Shown here piece after piece: positions 25,585 through 33,582 of a DNA stretch of 59,230 bases. The position numbers and the translations under genes are program-made. The DNA is taken from positions 1-59,230 of the forward strand of contig DBQB01000014.1 in NCBI GenBank assembly GCA_002305685.1. Direction: 5' to 3'. The notes under the pieces were generated by a model. The model was not told where the DNA came from. It made no database searches and worked only from the letters and a program-made list of their open reading frames with translations. This stretch comes from Ruminococcaceae bacterium UBA1405 (GTDB lineage Bacteria; Bacillota; Clostridia; Oscillospirales; Ruminococcaceae). How positions within the stretch are numbered: the stretch's first letter is position 1; every line of letters starts with the position of its first letter.

Positions 25585-26643
25585 ATGAATGATGATTTTT
25601 CACAGGTGCTGGCAGCACAGTACCGCCGTTATCCGCTGATGCAGCCGCAGGATTTTGGAAAGCTGGCGTTTCAAAGCGAATTTGGTCCGGAGCATATGAT
25701 TACCGATACCGGTAAAAGCTTTTCCCGGATTCTGGAGGAGATACCAAGAGCCAGAGAAGAACAGGCGTCGGCGGAGCTGGAATGGATTGGGAATGGCCTT
25801 TGCCGGTTTCCCCTTGCAGCGCTTTCCGATGAATCGGTAGAGGCGGCGCTGCTTTCCCGGCTGATGGTGACAACCGCCGTGCAGCATCAAGGCTCCAAAG
25901 AGGGGATGGAGCGGCGGTTACAACAGCTGTGGCAGCTGCCCGTTCCTGGAATGGAGGCTTGGTTGCAGCAGTATCGCGGTATGGGATGTCCTGCGGTGCA
26001 TCACAGCGATGTTTTCCGCAGAACCTACCGGCCCCATTATCGCCTGTTATTGGCGGAATTCGCTCTGTATTTTCCAGTGCTGTCCAGATTGGAGCAGCAT
26101 ATGAAAAGCGGGAAACCGGTTACCGTTGCCATAGACGGGCGATGCGGAAGCGGTAAAACCAGTTTGGCCCAGCTGCTGCGCAGAATTTATCGCTGCAATG
26201 TGTTTCATATGGATGATTTTTATCTGCCTTTCTCCGAGAGAAAGCCGGATTGGCCCCAGTCCATTGCGGGGAATATGGATCTTACACGGTTTGCCCGGGA
26301 GGTTCTGGAACCGTTGCGGAACCGGCAGCCGGTGGATTACCGCCGGTATCACTGTCCTACCGGTACCTATTCATCCGCCCAGCGGATGCAGCCCACAGAG
26401 CTTACGGTAATTGAGGGGAGCTATTCCCATCATCCCGCTCTCTCCGGATACTATGACTGTAAAGTGTTTTTGACCTGTACCCCTGGTGAACAGCAGCGCC
26501 GTCTGCGCCGCCGGGAAGGGGATAATTTTGAAGGTTTTGAAAAATACTGGATTCCCATGGAGGAACGGTATTTCCGTACCTGCCGCACCCAGCAAAACAG
26601 CGATATCACAGTAGATACCGGAATCGTTCCCATTGCAGGATAG
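25585..26643 (+). CDS. P-loop kinase (uridine-kinase-like) with unassigned N-terminal domain
   Basis: A 352-residue two-part protein. Residues about 170-352 are a P-loop NTPase like uridine kinase or phosphoribulokinase: Walker A GRCGSGKTS, FHMDDFYLP in the substrate loop, a VIEGSYSHHP Walker-B-like strand, and a lid rich in Arg (RRLRRREG). Residues 1-165 form a helical domain with the conserved-looking FQSEFGPEHMITDTG and no function I can name. Substrate could be a nucleoside, pantothenate-like compound or sugar. The ATG at 25585 is chosen on GGGGAG; the frame opens to 25522. Only 23 bp separate its stop from the riboswitch-like leader. Confidence 0.75.
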   Translation: MNDDFSQVLAAQYRRYPLMQPQDFGKLAFQSEFGPEHMITDTGKSFSRILEEIPRAREEQASAELEWIGNGLCRFPLAALSDESVEAALLSRLMVTTAVQHQGSKEGMERRLQQLWQLPVPGMEAWLQQYRGMGCPAVHHSDVFRRTYRPHYRLLLAEFALYFPVLSRLEQHMKSGKPVTVAIDGRCGSGKTSLAQLLRRIYRCNVFHMDDFYLPFSERKPDWPQSIAGNMDLTRFAREVLEPLRNRQPVDYRRYHCPTGTYSSAQRMQPTELTVIEGSYSHHPALSGYYDCKVFLTCTPGEQQRRLRRREGDNFEGFEKYWIPMEERYFRTCRTQQNSDITVDTGIVPIAG

Positions 26644-26666
26644 GTGCTGAGCAGGAAAGAAAATCA

Positions 26667-26818
26667 TATCTTGTTTGACGGTGTGAGCCTTCACACTGAC
26701 ATAAATGAACCGTCAGGAAGGCGGCGAAATTTCCATGCCGGAAGCTTGCTGCTTCTGGCGCCAATCGATCTATGACTTCATCAGGAAGATGAAGGCCGGT
26801 CAGAAGACAGGCAAAATA
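26667..26818 (+). ncRNA. Cobalamin-riboswitch-like leader (variant B12 element)
   Basis: The 3' part has GGTCAGAAGACAGGCA (26798-26813), matching the B12-box consensus rAGyCmGgAgaCCkGCc at nearly every position. Its 3' end, CAGGCAAAATA (26808-26818), pairs with TATCTTGTTTG (26667-26677) with G-U pairs and one mismatch, as the closing P1 helix does. In between, AGGAAGGCGGCGAAATTTCC resembles the AGGGAA...GGTGnAAnTCC core, GCGCCAATC stands near where GCCACTG is expected, and CAGGAAG takes the place of GGGAAGG. Local hairpins include GTGTGA/TCACAC (26681-26696) and CTTCATC/GATGAAG. Several core bases deviate, so a variant ligand is possible. It ends about 8 bases before the ribosome binding site of the ECF gene, where it could control translation. 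Confidence 0.68.
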
Positions 26819-26840
26819 GAAAGATTAGGAGAGAAAACAA

Positions 26841-27389
26841 ATGAAAAACAACTTCACAAAACATCTGGTTCTGGCAGCGCTGTTTGTGGCGCTGGGCATG
26901 CTGATGCCCTTTCTTACCGGACAGATTCCTCAGATTGGCAGTATGCTGCTGCCCATGCACATCCCGGTGCTGCTGTGCGGGCTGATCTGCGGATGGAAAT
27001 ATGGTGCGGCGGTGGGCTTTGTGGTGCCGCTGCTGCGCAGCGTAACCTTTGGTATGCCGGGCCTTTTCCCTACCGCCATTGCCATGGCCTTTGAGCTGGC
27101 GGCTTACGGGCTGATTATCGGGCTGGTATATGCGCTGTTCCGTCGCCAGAATATGGCGGCCATCTATGCTTCGCTGGTCGCTGCGATGATCGGCGGTCGT
27201 GTGGTTTGGGGAGTAGTGATGCTGGCGCTTATGGGAGCCAGCGGCGGCGCTTTCACCTGGACCGCCTTTATGGCTGGCGCGTTCCTCAATGCCATCCCCG
27301 GTATCGTGTTGCAGCTGGTTCTGATTCCGGTGATTATGGTGGCGCTGGATCGCACTGGTGTGATGAAGTTTCGCAAAGCGGCAGTATAA
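26841..27389 (+). CDS. ECF transporter S component, B12-riboswitch-associated
   Basis: A 182-residue membrane protein with five or six helices of the ECF S-component type (LAALFVALGMLMPF at the N-terminus, the usual AxxxA-bearing helix, and FLNAIPGIVLQLVLIP near the end). The S component binds a vitamin or metal and works with a shared EcfA-EcfA'-EcfT module encoded elsewhere. The upstream B12-like leader points to cobalamin, a corrinoid or a lower-ligand precursor as substrate, which is inference. The ATG at 26841 follows TTAGGAGAG. Confidence 0.85.
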   Translation: MKNNFTKHLVLAALFVALGMLMPFLTGQIPQIGSMLLPMHIPVLLCGLICGWKYGAAVGFVVPLLRSVTFGMPGLFPTAIAMAFELAAYGLIIGLVYALFRRQNMAAIYASLVAAMIGGRVVWGVVMLALMGASGGAFTWTAFMAGAFLNAIPGIVLQLVLIPVIMVALDRTGVMKFRKAAV

Positions 27390-27460
27390 GGGCGAATGTT
27401 TTCCATCTGCGATAGGTGAGAATATACCCCTTTGAACGGCTGTATTTCGTTGAAGAAAGG

Positions 27461-27497
27461 CCGCCTTTCCGGTGTGAGGATGGAAAGGCGGTTTTTT
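27461..27497 (+). terminator. Terminator of the ECF gene
   Basis: CCGCCTTTCC (27461-27470) pairs with GGAAAGGCGG (27482-27491), followed by TTTTTTG. It lies 72 bp after the stop. Confidence 0.92.
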
Positions 27498-27499
27498 GT

Positions 27500-27880
27500 T
27501 TTTGTTATGCCTTTATGAGGAGTGTCGCCGTTGTTTTTTTATACAACCGGGAAATTCCTCACTTCGCCCTGCGCTGGGCGCAAAGACGATTCAGGGAGTG
27601 CCCTGAATACCCCTTTTTTATCCCTTCGGGGGATGCGGGGCTGGTGGAGTGCCTTTGGGTGCTGCTTTGTACCCGTTGGCTTTGAAATCTTTAGCTTTGT
27701 GATAACGGTTTTGGGTGGAAATTATTACGCCCTGCTTCGTACCGTTTCCCCCCAACCCCCCAGGGGGTTCCTTCTTAGCATGGTCCGCTGCTGTGAGAAA
27801 TGTCGCTGCTTTGGCGATGGGTACGGTGGGTGCGGCGAGGTTGCGCAGAGGGTGGTGCTGCTTTATTTTCGTTGATGGAA
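27500..27880 (+). repeat. Dispersed structured repeat, copy B
   Basis: The blocks of copy A appear here in direct orientation: TACAACCGGGAAATTC, CGCCCTGCGCTGGGCG, TTCAGGGAGTGCCCTGAA, TCCCTTCGGGGGATGCGGGG, GGCTTTGAAATCTTTAGCTT, CCCCAACCCCCCAGGGGG and the tail GCGCAGAGGG. It starts directly after the ECF terminator. It is a full-length copy. Confidence 0.88.
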
Positions 27881-27954
27881 CACGGTTTGAAGGGGCTGCA
27901 TCGTCGCTTTTATAATGATCAGAAAATCTTCTGCTGTGCTCCCAGGGAGCATCA

Positions 27955-28178
27955 TCGTTGTTTCTCAAAACAACCAGGAAATCTTTTACTTCGCCCTGCG
28001 CTGGGCGCAAAGACGATTCAGGGAGTACCCTGAACACCCCTCTTTTTATCCCTTCGGGGGATGCGGGGCTGGTGGAGTGCCATTGGATATTACTTTGTCT
28101 CGCTGGCTTTGAAATCTTTAGCTTTGTCGTAACGGCTTTGGGTGGAAATTGGTACGCCCCGCTTTGTGCCGCTGGCCT
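27955..28178 (+). repeat. Dispersed structured repeat, copy C (3'-truncated)
   Basis: The same order of blocks as copy B through GGCTTTGAAATCTTTAGCTT and GGTTTTGGGTGGAAATT-like sequence. It then stops before the CCCCCCAACCCCCC hairpin. The two bases that differ in TTCAGGGAGTACCCTGAA fall in the loop, so the stem is kept. Copies B and C are about 75 bp apart. Confidence 0.85.
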
Positions 28179-28187
28179 TGTTATAAT
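28179..28187 (+). promoter_or_regulatory. Extended -10 promoter of the HAD gene
   Basis: TGTTATAAT: TG at 28179-28180 and TATAAT at 28182-28187, with no clear -35 box. It lies at the very end of repeat copy C, 78 bp upstream of the HAD start. Confidence 0.5.
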
Positions 28188-28264
28188 GGTGTTTGGAAAA
28201 CATCTAATAATCGTTTTGTTGATCGTTGGATATATCGACTGCGTTGGGAAGGGAGTCGTATAGG

Positions 28265-29083
28265 ATGGAAAAAACTTTATACCTTACCGATCTGGACGGG
28301 ACGCTGCTGCGTTCCCATCAGAAGGTTTCTCTGTTTACTGCTCAGACCATCAGCTGGCTGGTGGAACAGGGAATGCTGTTTTCCTATGCCACAGCCCGCT
28401 CTTTTGTCACCGCCGAGCCTTTGACCAGAGAAATCCGGGGAAGAATCCCGGTGATTGTCTATAACGGCGCTTTGATTGTGGATCATCAGACCCATGAGAT
28501 CCTTCACTCCCATGTTTTTTCCTCCCAGCAGGTGGAGGAAATCTATTCTCAGCTGATGCACAGCGCAGTGTTTCCCATTGTATATGGGCATATTGGGGGA
28601 AGGGAAGTATTTTGCTACTGTCCAACCCAAATCAATGAAGCAACCAGGGTATTTCTGGATACCCGAAAGGGGGATGTTCGGGATACGCCGGTGGAACATC
28701 CGAAGGATCTGTGTCGCAGTAACCCCTTCTATTTTACCTGTATTGGGGAGGAGGAGAAGCTGTATCCGCTGTACCAGAGGTTTCGGGAACGTTACAGCTG
28801 CGTCTATCAAAAGGATATTTACAGTGGGGAGATGTGGCTGGAAATCATGCCCAAAGGCTGTACCAAAGCCAGTTCTGCCCGGAAACTGAAGGAATGGCTG
28901 GGCTGTCAAAGGCTGGTGGTGTTTGGCGATGGGGCCAACGATATTCCGCTGTTTCAGGTGGCGGATGAAGCCTACGCGGTGGAAAATGGGATGGACGCCC
29001 TCAAAGAGATTGCCACCGGAGTCATTGCATCCAACAATGCAGACGGGGTGGCAAAGTTTTTGCTGACCCATTTCTCCGGATAA
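28265..29083 (+). CDS. HAD-superfamily hydrolase, Cof subfamily
   Basis: A 272-residue cytoplasmic phosphatase of the haloacid dehalogenase type IIB (Cof/YkrA) group. Motif I is LTDLDGTLL with the nucleophile Asp, ATARS gives motif II, and VVFGDGANDIPLF is motif III/IV with the Mg-binding acids. The large cap domain lies between. It most likely removes phosphate from a sugar phosphate or similar metabolite; the substrate is not predictable. The ATG at 28265 follows AAGGGAG; the frame opens at 28226. Confidence 0.92.
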   Translation: MEKTLYLTDLDGTLLRSHQKVSLFTAQTISWLVEQGMLFSYATARSFVTAEPLTREIRGRIPVIVYNGALIVDHQTHEILHSHVFSSQQVEEIYSQLMHSAVFPIVYGHIGGREVFCYCPTQINEATRVFLDTRKGDVRDTPVEHPKDLCRSNPFYFTCIGEEEKLYPLYQRFRERYSCVYQKDIYSGEMWLEIMPKGCTKASSARKLKEWLGCQRLVVFGDGANDIPLFQVADEAYAVENGMDALKEIATGVIASNNADGVAKFLLTHFSG

Positions 29084-29086
29084 ACG

Positions 29087-29157
29087 AAAGCCCATCGGTT
29101 TAGGGCGGGTCACGGGTCCCCATTTGGGGGTGCCTTTCCAAAACCGATGGGCTTTTT
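29087..29157. terminator. Shared terminator between the HAD gene and argF
   Basis: GCCCATCGGTTT (29089-29100) pairs with AAACCGATGGGC (29141-29152), with a smaller GGGTCCCC-type hairpin inside and TTTTTCTG after it on the plus strand. The two genes converge on it. Confidence 0.8.
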
Positions 29158-29175
29158 CTGTTTCTTGCAGAGGAT

Positions 29176-30081
29176 TTATTTCATCAGCTTGACCATAACC
29201 GCCTTCTGTGCGTGGAGACGGTTTTCTGCCTGATCGAAAATCTCCTGGGCATGAGCCTCAAAGACTTTGGAGGTGATCTCCTCCTCTCGATGAGCGGGCA
29301 GGCAGTGCAGCACAATGGCGTCAGGTTTGGCAACCGCCATCACCGTATCATTGATCTGATAACCCTCAAAGGATTTACGACGGATAGCGGCTTCCTCCTC
29401 CTGTCCCATGGAGGCCCAGACGTCGGTATAAAGCACATCCGCATCCTTTGCAGCTGCCAGAATATCCGAGGTGACCAGCAGTTTTCCGGGATATTCTTTG
29501 GCAAACTCCAGTACTACCGGATCGGGGCGATAGTTGTCGGGGCAGGCGATAGCCACCTCCATACCGGTTTTCAGGCCGCCCACAATCAGGGAGTTGGCCA
29601 TATTGTTTCCGTCGCCGATAAAGCAGAGCTTTTGATCGATCAGGCTGCTTTTATACTCGCGGATGGTCATCAGATCCGCCAGTACCTGGCAGGGATGGCA
29701 AAAATCGGTCAAACCGTTGATGATGGGAATGGTGCCGAAATCGGCCAGATCCTCCACCTCTTTTTGGGAGAAGGTGCGGATCATAATGCCGTCCAGATAG
29801 CGGGAGAGCACCCGCGCGGTATCCTGTACCGGCTCACCCCGTCCAATCTGAAGGTCCCGGGAACTCAAAAACAGCGCATGGCCGCCCAGCTGGGTCATAC
29901 CCACCTCAAAGGAGACACGGGTACGGGTGGAGGATTTCTGGAAGATCATCCCCAGCGTTTTTCCCCGAAGATGTTCGTGGGGGATACCATGTTTGAGCTC
30001 ATATTTCAGCTGGTCTGCGGTGTTGAGCAGATCCATAATCTCCTCGCAGGTAAGATCCAGCAGTTTCAAAAGGTGTTTCAT
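29176..30081 (-). CDS. argF: Ornithine carbamoyltransferase
   Basis: 301 residues from the ATG at 30081. It converts ornithine and carbamoyl phosphate to citrulline. The carbamoyl-phosphate loop is KSSTRTRVSFE, HPCQVLADLMT supplies the HPxQ motif, and HCLPAHRE near the C-terminus carries the ornithine-binding Cys. Upstream codons to GTG 30105 have no clear ribosome binding site, while AAAGGAAC precedes the ATG at slightly long spacing. It is the last gene of the arginine operon. Confidence 0.95.
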   Translation of the reverse strand: MKHLLKLLDLTCEEIMDLLNTADQLKYELKHGIPHEHLRGKTLGMIFQKSSTRTRVSFEVGMTQLGGHALFLSSRDLQIGRGEPVQDTARVLSRYLDGIMIRTFSQKEVEDLADFGTIPIINGLTDFCHPCQVLADLMTIREYKSSLIDQKLCFIGDGNNMANSLIVGGLKTGMEVAIACPDNYRPDPVVLEFAKEYPGKLLVTSDILAAAKDADVLYTDVWASMGQEEEAAIRRKSFEGYQINDTVMAVAKPDAIVLHCLPAHREEEITSKVFEAHAQEIFDQAENRLHAQKAVMVKLMK

Positions 30082-30122
30082 ATCGCAATCAATGTTCCTT
30101 TCCACAGATAGAAGATAGCGGT

Positions 30123-31304
30123 TTACAGTTGGGAGAGTACCTCCTCCAAAATAGCAAGCCCTTTGTCCATCTCCTCATAGGTGATGGTCAGCGGAGGCAG
30201 CAGCCGTACCTTGGCTTTGGCGGTAAGAGGAATCAGCCCTTTTTCAATACATTTGGCAACAATGGTTTGGGAATCGGAGACGGCGGGCTGAATGCCCAGC
30301 ATCATTCCCATGCCGGTAACGCTCTGGACACCGGGCATCTTTTCAATCTTTGCCCGCAGATAATCTCCCTTGGCCTTTACCTCGTCGAGGAAAGCGCGGT
30401 CCATCCGTTCCAGTACCACCTTTGCACCGGCGCAGGCCACCGGATTGGCGCCGAAGGTGGTGCCGTGCATTCCGGCGCCCAGAACATATTCCACCTTTTC
30501 TCCAAAGAGCACGGCGCCGATGGGAAGACCGCCGCCCAATGCCTTTGCCACAGTGGTGATATCGGGATGGATGCCAAAATGCTGGCTGGCAAGGATCTCG
30601 CCGGTGCGGCCGATGCCGGTTTGCACCTCATCGGCAATCAGCAGAATATCCCGCTCTTTACAGTACTGCCACAACTGCTGGACAAAATCCGCATCCAGCG
30701 GGATGACGCCGCCCTCTCCCTGCACAAACTCAATCATGACAGCGCAGGTTTTATCGGTGATTTTGGCTTTGACATCCTCCATATCGTTGGCGGCAGCGTA
30801 GGAGAAACCCTGGACAAAGGGGAAGAAATAGTTGTGAAATACCGCCTGACCGGTGGCGGTGAGGGTAGCCATGGTGCGTCCATGGAAGGAATTTACCAGA
30901 GAGACAATCTCATACCGTCCGCTCTCGGCGCCATATTGATCAAAACTGTATTTTCTGGCGGTTTTGATGGCGCCCTCGTTGGCTTCAGCGCCGGAGTTGC
31001 CGAAAAACACCTTTTGATAACCGGTTTTTTCACAGAGCAGCTGAGCTGCCTGAGGGCCGGGAAGGGTGTAATACAGATTGGAGATATGCTGCATGGTGGC
31101 AGCCTGGGTGCTGACTGCCTGGACCCATTGTTCATCACAGAATCCCAGGGCGTTTACACCGATGCCGCTGGAAAAATCGATGTATTCTTTCCCGTCCAGA
31201 TCCCAGCAGGTAGCGTTTTTTCCTTTGGCAATACAGACGTTAGCTCTGCCGTAGGTATGGGCAATGTAGGAATCGTCCAGCTGCCGGATTTGTTCATATG
31301 TCAT
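30123..31304 (-). CDS. argD: Acetylornithine aminotransferase
   Basis: 393 residues, a class-III PLP aminotransferase. It transfers the amino group of glutamate to N-acetylglutamate semialdehyde. Seen: FGNSGAEANEGAIKTAR, LIADEVQTGIGRTG with the PLP-contacting Asp, and TVAKALGGGLPIGAV with the PLP lysine. The N-terminus VCIAKGKNATCWDLDGKEYI is the usual ArgD start region. The ATG at 31304 follows AAGGAAG. Ornithine aminotransferase is a close relative, but the arg operon settles the assignment. Confidence 0.95.
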   Translation of the reverse strand: MTYEQIRQLDDSYIAHTYGRANVCIAKGKNATCWDLDGKEYIDFSSGIGVNALGFCDEQWVQAVSTQAATMQHISNLYYTLPGPQAAQLLCEKTGYQKVFFGNSGAEANEGAIKTARKYSFDQYGAESGRYEIVSLVNSFHGRTMATLTATGQAVFHNYFFPFVQGFSYAAANDMEDVKAKITDKTCAVMIEFVQGEGGVIPLDADFVQQLWQYCKERDILLIADEVQTGIGRTGEILASQHFGIHPDITTVAKALGGGLPIGAVLFGEKVEYVLGAGMHGTTFGANPVACAGAKVVLERMDRAFLDEVKAKGDYLRAKIEKMPGVQSVTGMGMMLGIQPAVSDSQTIVAKCIEKGLIPLTAKAKVRLLPPLTITYEEMDKGLAILEEVLSQL

Positions 31305-31322
31305 GGTGTTTCGCTTCCTTTC

Positions 31323-32180
31323 TCACTGGAACATGGTGCCGATGCCTTCGTCGGAGAAGATTTCCACCAGAATGGAGTGGGGAATCCGGCCATCGATGAT
31401 AACAGCCTTCTTCACCCCCCGGCGAACCGCTTCCACACAGCATTCCACCTTGGGGATCATTCCCCCGGAGATAATGCCCTGGCGAATCAGATAGGGCACC
31501 TCGCTGACCTGGACAAAGGGAATCAGGGTGGAGTCGTCGTTTTTATCCCGCAACAGCCCTTTGATATCGGTCATGACAATCAAATTTTCGGAGCCCAGCG
31601 CCGCAGCAATCTGGGCGGCGGCGGTGTCGGCGTTGATGTTGTAGATGTTGCCTGCCTCGTCGGCGCCTACGGTGGAGATGACCGGGATATAACCGTTTTC
31701 CAGCGCCATCTCAATGGGATGGGTATTGACCGATACCACATCTCCCACGAACCCCAGATCTTCCTGGGCAATGTGTTTTTTCACCTGGAACATATTCCCG
31801 TCGATGCCGCACAGACCGATGGCTTTTCCTTTGTGCTGCTGTAACAGCGAGACCAGACTTTTGTTGATCTTACCGGCCAGAACCATCTGCGCTACCTCCG
31901 CGGTCTCGGCGTCGGTATACCGCAGACCGCCGACAAACCGGGATTCTTTGCCCATACGGGTGAGCAGATCGGTGATCTCCGGTCCGCCGCCATGAACCAG
32001 TACCACCTTGATTCCTACCAGTGTCAGCAGCACCAGATCGTTCATCACATCGTTTTTCAGCTGCGCATCGGTCATGGCGTTGCCGCCATATTTGATGACT
32101 ACGGTTTTGTTGGCGTATTTTTGAATATAGGGAAGCGCATGGATCAGTACCTTTGACTGCATGGCGGTGGTGATTTCCAT
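31323..32180 (-). CDS. argB: Acetylglutamate kinase
   Basis: 285 residues from the ATG at 32180; the frame continues to 32228. It phosphorylates N-acetylglutamate, the second committed step. The amino-acid kinase fold shows TVVIKYGGNAM, VLVHGGGPEI and GFVGDVVSVN, and NINADTAAAQIA binds substrate. KVECCVEAVRRGVKKAVIID with ISGGMIPK marks the C-terminal part typical of arginine-sensitive enzymes, so feedback inhibition is plausible. It lies 18 bp before argD. Confidence 0.95.
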   Translation of the reverse strand: MEITTAMQSKVLIHALPYIQKYANKTVVIKYGGNAMTDAQLKNDVMNDLVLLTLVGIKVVLVHGGGPEITDLLTRMGKESRFVGGLRYTDAETAEVAQMVLAGKINKSLVSLLQQHKGKAIGLCGIDGNMFQVKKHIAQEDLGFVGDVVSVNTHPIEMALENGYIPVISTVGADEAGNIYNINADTAAAQIAAALGSENLIVMTDIKGLLRDKNDDSTLIPFVQVSEVPYLIRQGIISGGMIPKVECCVEAVRRGVKKAVIIDGRIPHSILVEIFSDEGIGTMFQ

Positions 32181-32269
32181 AAGGCGTTTCGCCGTCCTTT
32201 CTAAATGTTCATCCAAATATATCAGCAAGCGAATGTGGTTGTATACAAAAATATGGTGATAAGATGTTA

Positions 32270-33493
32270 TCAGGTGCGGTAATCTCCATTGATCTTCACA
32301 TAATCGTAGGTGAGATCACATCCCCATGCGGTGGCCTCGGCATTTCCGTCCCCCAGAGTCACCGAAATCAGGATTTCTTTGGCGGAGAGCACCTGAGCAG
32401 CGGTTTCCTCGGAGAAGATTACCCCTGCACCGTTTTGACATACCTCCACCGAGCCTTTTTCGGAAGAAAGGGTAACCCCAACCTTTTCAATCTCAAATTC
32501 CGCCGGAGCATATCCGATGGCGCAGAGAACCCTTCCCCAGTTGGCGTCCTCCCCGAACATGGCAGCCTTAAACAGGCTGGAGGTAATCACCGATTTGGCA
32601 ACTACCCGGGCGGTGTCCTTATCCGGGGCGCCGGTGACATGACATTCCAGCAGCTTGGTTGCCCCTTCGCCGTCTCCGGCAATGCCTTTGGAGAGGGATA
32701 CGGTGATATAGTGCAGCGCCTGTACAAAGGCGTCATAATCTTCCCCGGTGGCGGTGATCTCGTCATTTCCCGCCATACCGTTGGCTAAGATGGCAACGGT
32801 ATCGTTGGTGGAGGTATCTCCATCCACACTGACCATATTAAAGGTGTCCACAATATCCTCCGACAGAGCCTTTTGCAGCATGGCGGGAGAGATGGCGGCA
32901 TCAGTGGTGATAAAAGCCAGCATGGTAGCCATGTTGGGATGGATCATGCCGGAACCTTTGGCGATGGCGCCCATGGCGCAGCTTTTTCCACCCACGGTGA
33001 AGGAGACGCTGTATTCTTTTTTGACGGTATCGGTGGTCATAATACCCCATGCGGCGGCATCTGAGCCATCATAGCTTAACGCAGCGGCCAATTTGGGCAG
33101 TCCCGCTTCGATGGGGGCGATGGGCAGCGGCTGGCCGATGACCCCGGTGGAGGCAATCACAAAATCCTCCGGTGCAAGCCCGGTGGCCTGGGCGGCCAGA
33201 ACGCACATCTTCTCGGCAATCTCCACCCCGTCGGCGTTGCAGGTGTTGGCGTTGCCGCTGTTGCAGAGGACGGCCTGGGCTTTTCCGTCGGCAATATTTT
33301 TCTTAGTCACCGCAATGGGGGCGCCTTTGACCTTGTTGAGGGTATATACGGCGGCAGCGGAGCAGGGCACATCGCTGACAATCAGCGACAGATCCTTTTT
33401 GGATTTATTGGCACGGATTCCGCAGTGAATGCCTGCGGCCTGAAAGCCCTTGGGAGCACATACACCGCCGGGAATAACGGTAAGATGAGACAT
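32270..33493 (-). CDS. argJ: Bifunctional ornithine acetyltransferase/N-acetylglutamate synthase
   Basis: 407 residues. It recycles the acetyl group from N-acetylornithine to glutamate, and in the bifunctional form also acetylates glutamate from acetyl-CoA. The autocleavage site is AKGSGMIHPNMATML, where the Thr becomes the nucleophile of the beta chain. The N-terminal ASTGVIGQPLP segment forms the oxyanion hole. With no argA or argE in the operon, this makes the cyclic pathway. The ATG at 33493 follows AGGAGG. Confidence 0.96.
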   Translation of the reverse strand: MSHLTVIPGGVCAPKGFQAAGIHCGIRANKSKKDLSLIVSDVPCSAAAVYTLNKVKGAPIAVTKKNIADGKAQAVLCNSGNANTCNADGVEIAEKMCVLAAQATGLAPEDFVIASTGVIGQPLPIAPIEAGLPKLAAALSYDGSDAAAWGIMTTDTVKKEYSVSFTVGGKSCAMGAIAKGSGMIHPNMATMLAFITTDAAISPAMLQKALSEDIVDTFNMVSVDGDTSTNDTVAILANGMAGNDEITATGEDYDAFVQALHYITVSLSKGIAGDGEGATKLLECHVTGAPDKDTARVVAKSVITSSLFKAAMFGEDANWGRVLCAIGYAPAEFEIEKVGVTLSSEKGSVEVCQNGAGVIFSEETAAQVLSAKEILISVTLGDGNAEATAWGCDLTYDYVKINGDYRT

Positions 33494-33582
33494 GGTGGGT
33501 TCCTCCTGATCGTATGAAAAATAAAAGTTGATATGTCTTACAGCAAAGGGGATACGGACGGTTCAAAACAAAACGGAGAAGC

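Noticed and set aside
26705..27094. 129-codon frame overlapping the ECF gene and its leader
   Set aside because: It covers the riboswitch-like leader and then runs out of frame through the S-component gene.
27416..28263. Frames of 65-139 codons inside repeat copies B and C
   Set aside because: Same reasoning as copy A. Indels between copies shift the frame, so no single protein is conserved.
30129..31844. Long plus-strand frame (571 codons) across argD and argB
   Set aside because: It runs through two well-identified genes on the other strand and has no independent support.
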